Positions 7,033 through 9,084 of a stretch of DNA of 9,084 nt are shown in pieces. Source of the stretch: Deltaproteobacteria bacterium (GTDB lineage Bacteria > Bdellovibrionota > UBA1018 > UBA923); NCBI GenBank assembly GCA_016194795.1, contig JACQAX010000203.1, positions 1 through 9,084 on the forward strand. The letters are read 5' to 3'. The notes beneath the pieces were generated by a model. That model had not been told where the DNA came from. It saw nothing but the letters and a program-made list of their open reading frames with translations, and searched no databases. How positions within the stretch are numbered: the first letter of the stretch is position 1; each line of letters starts with the position of its first letter. The position numbers and the translations under genes are program-made.

Positions 7033-8273
7033 CGCTGACCCTGCTCGTCGCGCTCGTCATCGCCGCCGTCGTGATCGAGGGCTTCTTTTCGGGGTCCGAA
7101 ATGGCCCTGATCTCGGCCGACCGCCTGGCGCTCCACAAAATGGCGCAGAAAGGCAACAAGGGCGCCAAGCTCGCGCTCAAGCTCGTCGCCAAACCGGAAC
7201 GCGTGCTCGCCACCACGCTCGTCGGCACGAACGCGTGCGTGGCGCTGACGGCAACCCTCTCCACGCTTTACGTCTTCAAAAACTACGGCACCCATTACGA
7301 GGTCGAGACCGTGCTGGCGCTCTCGCCCATCGTGCTGATCTTCGGCGAGATCATCCCGAAGACGATCTTTCAGCGCTACTCCGAGGCGCTCGCGCCACGA
7401 GTGGCCCCGCTCGTGCAGCTGGCAAGCTGGTTTTTCCGACCGATGATCTGGGTGCTCGAGGTTTATACCGACTGGCTTTCGCGCCGGCTCCAGCCGATCG
7501 AGGAGGCCGTGACGGGCCGCCGGCCGAGCCATCGCGAGGAGCTCCGCTACCTCCTCACCTACGGCCAGAAGGAGATTTCGCTCAAGACGTCCGAGCGCCG
7601 GATGATCCGGCGAATTCTCGACTTCTCGAAGGCCGAAGCCAAAAACGCGATGCTTCCCCTCATCAAGGTCGACATGATCGAGGACAGCCTGCTCGTCGAC
7701 GAGGCGCTGGAGGCCTTCACCCGTTTCGGCCACTCGCGTCTTCCGGTCTACCACGAGCGCGTCGACAACGTCGTCGGCGTGCTCCACGCCTTCGACCTGT
7801 TTTCAGAGCAGGACGGCGCCAAGCCCGTCACGCAGGTGATGAAGCCCGCCCACTACGCTCCCGAGAGCCAGCAGCTCGAGAAGCTGCTGTATACGATGCA
7901 ACGGCGAGGAATCCAGATGGCCATCATCGTCGACGAGTACGGCGGCGCCGTCGGCATTCTCGCTCTCGAGGACATCCTGGAGGAAATCGTCGGCGACATC
8001 AAAGACGAGTACGACCACGACACCTCGCTTTACCGCGAGTTGAGCGAGCGCGAATACCTGATTCAGGGGCAGATGGAGATCGCCGCGATCAACGAGCTGC
8101 TCAAGCTCAACCTGCCCCGCGGCGACTACGAGACGCTGGCCGGCTTCCTGCTGCAGCAGTTCGACCGCATCCCGGAGGAGGGCGACGAGCTCTACTACGG
8201 CGACCTCAAATTCGTCGTGCGCAAGGCTTCGAGCCGGATGATCCAGACCGTCCAGATGACTCTGGCGCGCTGA
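7029..8273 (+). CDS. CNNM/CorC-HlyC family membrane protein (probable Mg2+/divalent cation transport or resistance)
   Basis: A 414-residue protein with the full three-part architecture. The DUF21 membrane domain (about 1-150) carries SGSEMAL (21-27) and GEIIPK (106-111). Two CBS domains (about 205-330) include IIVDEYGG (299-306) and the GILALEDILEEIVGDI block. The C-terminal CorC_HlyC domain (about 340-414) has the typical ETLAGFLL and RIPEEGDELYYGDLKFVV stretches. It should sit in the inner membrane with the CBS and CorC domains in the cytoplasm. Its ATG overlaps the TGA of the preceding paralogue as ATGA, so the two are co-translated and may form a heteromer. It ends three bases from the stop of the convergent phhB. 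Older names such as hemolysin or CorC should not be taken as proof of haemolysis. Confidence 0.9.
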   Translation: MTLTLLVALVIAAVVIEGFFSGSEMALISADRLALHKMAQKGNKGAKLALKLVAKPERVLATTLVGTNACVALTATLSTLYVFKNYGTHYEVETVLALSPIVLIFGEIIPKTIFQRYSEALAPRVAPLVQLASWFFRPMIWVLEVYTDWLSRRLQPIEEAVTGRRPSHREELRYLLTYGQKEISLKTSERRMIRRILDFSKAEAKNAMLPLIKVDMIEDSLLVDEALEAFTRFGHSRLPVYHERVDNVVGVLHAFDLFSEQDGAKPVTQVMKPAHYAPESQQLEKLLYTMQRRGIQMAIIVDEYGGAVGILALEDILEEIVGDIKDEYDHDTSLYRELSEREYLIQGQMEIAAINELLKLNLPRGDYETLAGFLLQQFDRIPEEGDELYYGDLKFVVRKASSRMIQTVQMTLAR

Positions 8274-8276
8274 GCG

Positions 8277-8558
8277 CTAGATGAAGTCGACGTCGCGGGC
8301 CAGGTCGAAGTCTTTGTGGGTCAGCCCACCCTCGCTATGCGTCGAAAGCGTGAGCTTCACCTTATTGTAGTTAATGAGGATATCGGGGTGGTGGTCGACC
8401 TTTTCAGCAGCCTCGGCGACCTGGTTGACGAAGCGCATCGCCGCCTTGAAGTCGGCGAAGACGTAGCTCTTTTCGATGGCTGCCTGGCCCTGACGCGCCC
8501 AGCCTTCAAGCTGAGATAGCCGCTCGTCGATCTGACTTTTTTCCAGAAGAATTGGCAT
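8277..8558 (-). CDS. phhB: Pterin-4a-carbinolamine dehydratase
   Basis: A 93-residue cytoplasmic enzyme that dehydrates 4a-hydroxytetrahydropterin, recycling the pterin cofactor of aromatic amino acid hydroxylases. The family signature is complete: E52-K-V-D-H56-H57-P58 and S72-T73-H74-S-E-G-G-L-T with D83, which supplies the catalytic histidines (H56, H57 and H74). The length is typical. The start at 8558 has GGAGG five bases upstream on the minus strand. No phenylalanine hydroxylase lies in the window, and related proteins also occur in bacteria without one, so the physiological substrate here is open. It is divergent from the receiver gene and convergent with the CNNM operon. Confidence 0.93.
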   Translation of the reverse strand: MPILLEKSQIDERLSQLEGWARQGQAAIEKSYVFADFKAAMRFVNQVAEAAEKVDHHPDILINYNKVKLTLSTHSEGGLTHKDFDLARDVDFI

Positions 8559-8572
8559 GGTCCCCTCCGCGA

Positions 8573-8587
8573 CGGCAAGAGTTGCCG
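8573..8587. repeat. Inverted repeat in the phhB leader
   Basis: CGGCAA-GAG-TTGCCG is a perfect inverted repeat with 6-base arms and a 3-base centre. It lies 14 bases upstream of the phhB ATG, just before its ribosome site, and just upstream of the -35 of the divergent receiver gene. It could be an operator for one or both genes or a leader hairpin. No regulator can be named. Confidence 0.4.
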
Positions 8588-8589
8588 CA

Positions 8590-8617
8590 TTGAGCTTTTT
8601 GTACCCACTGCTATCCT
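8590..8617 (+). promoter_or_regulatory. Predicted extended -10 promoter for the CheY-like gene
   Basis: TGC-TATCCT (TG at 8609-8610, hexamer 8612-8617) is an extended -10 element. TTGAGC (8590-8595, 4 of 6) lies 16 bases upstream. Transcription would start near 8624, leaving a very short leader that still contains the GGGGG ribosome site before GTG 8636. Confidence 0.42.
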
Positions 8618-8635
8618 AATTGGGAAGGGGGACCT

Positions 8636-9052
8636 GTGCCTAAAACCGCATTGGTCGTGGATGACGTCGCGTTCGCCCGCAAGGTCATCAAGGAAATTCT
8701 CACTGCTGCGAAATACACGGTCGTCGGCGAAGCCGCGACCGGCGACGAAGCGATCGCGATGTACAAGAAGCTCAGCCCGTCCTTCGTGACGATGGACGTC
8801 GTCATGCCGGTTCGCGGCGGCATCGAGGCGACTCGCAAGATCCTCGAGGAGGACAAGGACGCGCGGATCATCATGATTTCGGCGATGGGCCACGAGCAGC
8901 TGCTCATGGAGGCGATCAACGCCGGCGCGCGCGACTACATCCTGAAGCCCTTCGCCGCCGAAGACCTCGTCCGCGCCGTCGACAAGCTGATGGCCGACGC
9001 CGACGAGGACCCGATCATTTCCCAGGCCAAAGGAGTGACACATGGAGCGTGA
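8636..9052 (+). CDS. CheY-like single-domain response regulator
   Basis: A 138-residue stand-alone receiver domain. The acidic pocket is D9-D10, the phosphoacceptor is D54 (MDVVMP), the switch hydroxyl is S82 (ISAMG, Ser instead of the commoner Thr), and the conserved Lys is K104 (LKPF). There is no output domain, so it should act by protein-protein contact, like CheY at the flagellar switch or as a phosphate relay. The start is GTG 8636 with AAGGGGG (8625-8631) just upstream. After the receiver (about residue 120) comes a short acidic tail whose codons carry the ribosome site of the next gene. The next gene overlaps the last 11 bases, so the two are coupled and probably work in the same pathway. 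Chemotaxis is likely but not proven; no cheA is visible. Confidence 0.88.
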   Translation: MPKTALVVDDVAFARKVIKEILTAAKYTVVGEAATGDEAIAMYKKLSPSFVTMDVVMPVRGGIEATRKILEEDKDARIIMISAMGHEQLLMEAINAGARDYILKPFAAEDLVRAVDKLMADADEDPIISQAKGVTHGA

Positions 9053-9084
9053 GCAGTTCGAGAAAATAGAGGGGATAACCCGGA
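9042..9084 (+). CDS. Start of a gene coupled to the CheY-like gene, cut by the right edge
   Basis: An ATG at 9042 with AGGAG (9031-9035) six bases upstream opens a frame that runs to the window end. The first 14 residues are MEREQFEKIEGITR. The ribosome site lies inside the receiver gene and the two genes overlap by 11 bases in different frames, which indicates translational coupling. Fourteen residues are not enough to assign a family. A chemotaxis or phosphorelay partner is a guess from context. Confidence 0.6.
   Translation, partial: MEREQFEKIEGITR

Overview
The window is a GC-rich piece of bacterial chromosome, densely coding and with no mobile element, CRISPR array, tRNA or rRNA that I can see. 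The gene mix is Gram-negative: a DksA with an intact C4 zinc finger and acidic tip, Lon, GlmU, a PilZ protein, a signal-peptide-bearing Cys protein and a chemotaxis-type receiver. GTG starts, strong GGAGG-type ribosome sites and the style of the DksA and receiver proteins suggest a deltaproteobacteria-like lineage (Bdellovibrionota/Myxococcota in the broad sense). That placement is inference only; no marker gene here fixes it.

Layout from left to right. Positions 1-104 (minus) hold the first 34 codons of a membrane protein that runs off the left edge. Positions 105-336 are an AT-richer regulatory stretch with a good sigma70-like promoter, a 16-bp perfect palindrome and an elaborate translation-initiation region for a small PilZ-domain gene (337-750). 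Convergent to it is glmU (769-1963, minus). It is broken: roughly 80-85 residues of the left-handed beta-helix are missing and the two halves are in different frames. Divergent from glmU is a small exported four-Cys protein (2109-2573) that looks like an internal duplication. Then come dksA (2743-3102) with a textbook terminator, lon (3405-5840) with a second textbook terminator, and two overlapping CNNM/CorC-type membrane proteins (5929-7032 and 7029-8273, ATGA overlap). A minus-strand pterin-4a-carbinolamine dehydratase (8277-8558) follows. The last genes are a divergently transcribed CheY-like receiver (8636-9052) and the start of a coupled gene that runs off the right edge.

Functionally this is mostly housekeeping and stress control: stringent response (DksA), proteolysis (Lon), envelope precursor synthesis (GlmU), probable Mg2+/divalent cation homeostasis (CNNM pair), and signalling (PilZ for c-di-GMP, CheY-like receiver). 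I see no clearly new multi-gene system. The points most worth a second look are the broken glmU, the hairpin that encloses the PilZ ribosome site and start codon downstream of an orphan strong Shine-Dalgarno and a possible leader peptide, the duplicated four-Cys exported protein, and the asymmetric CNNM pair.
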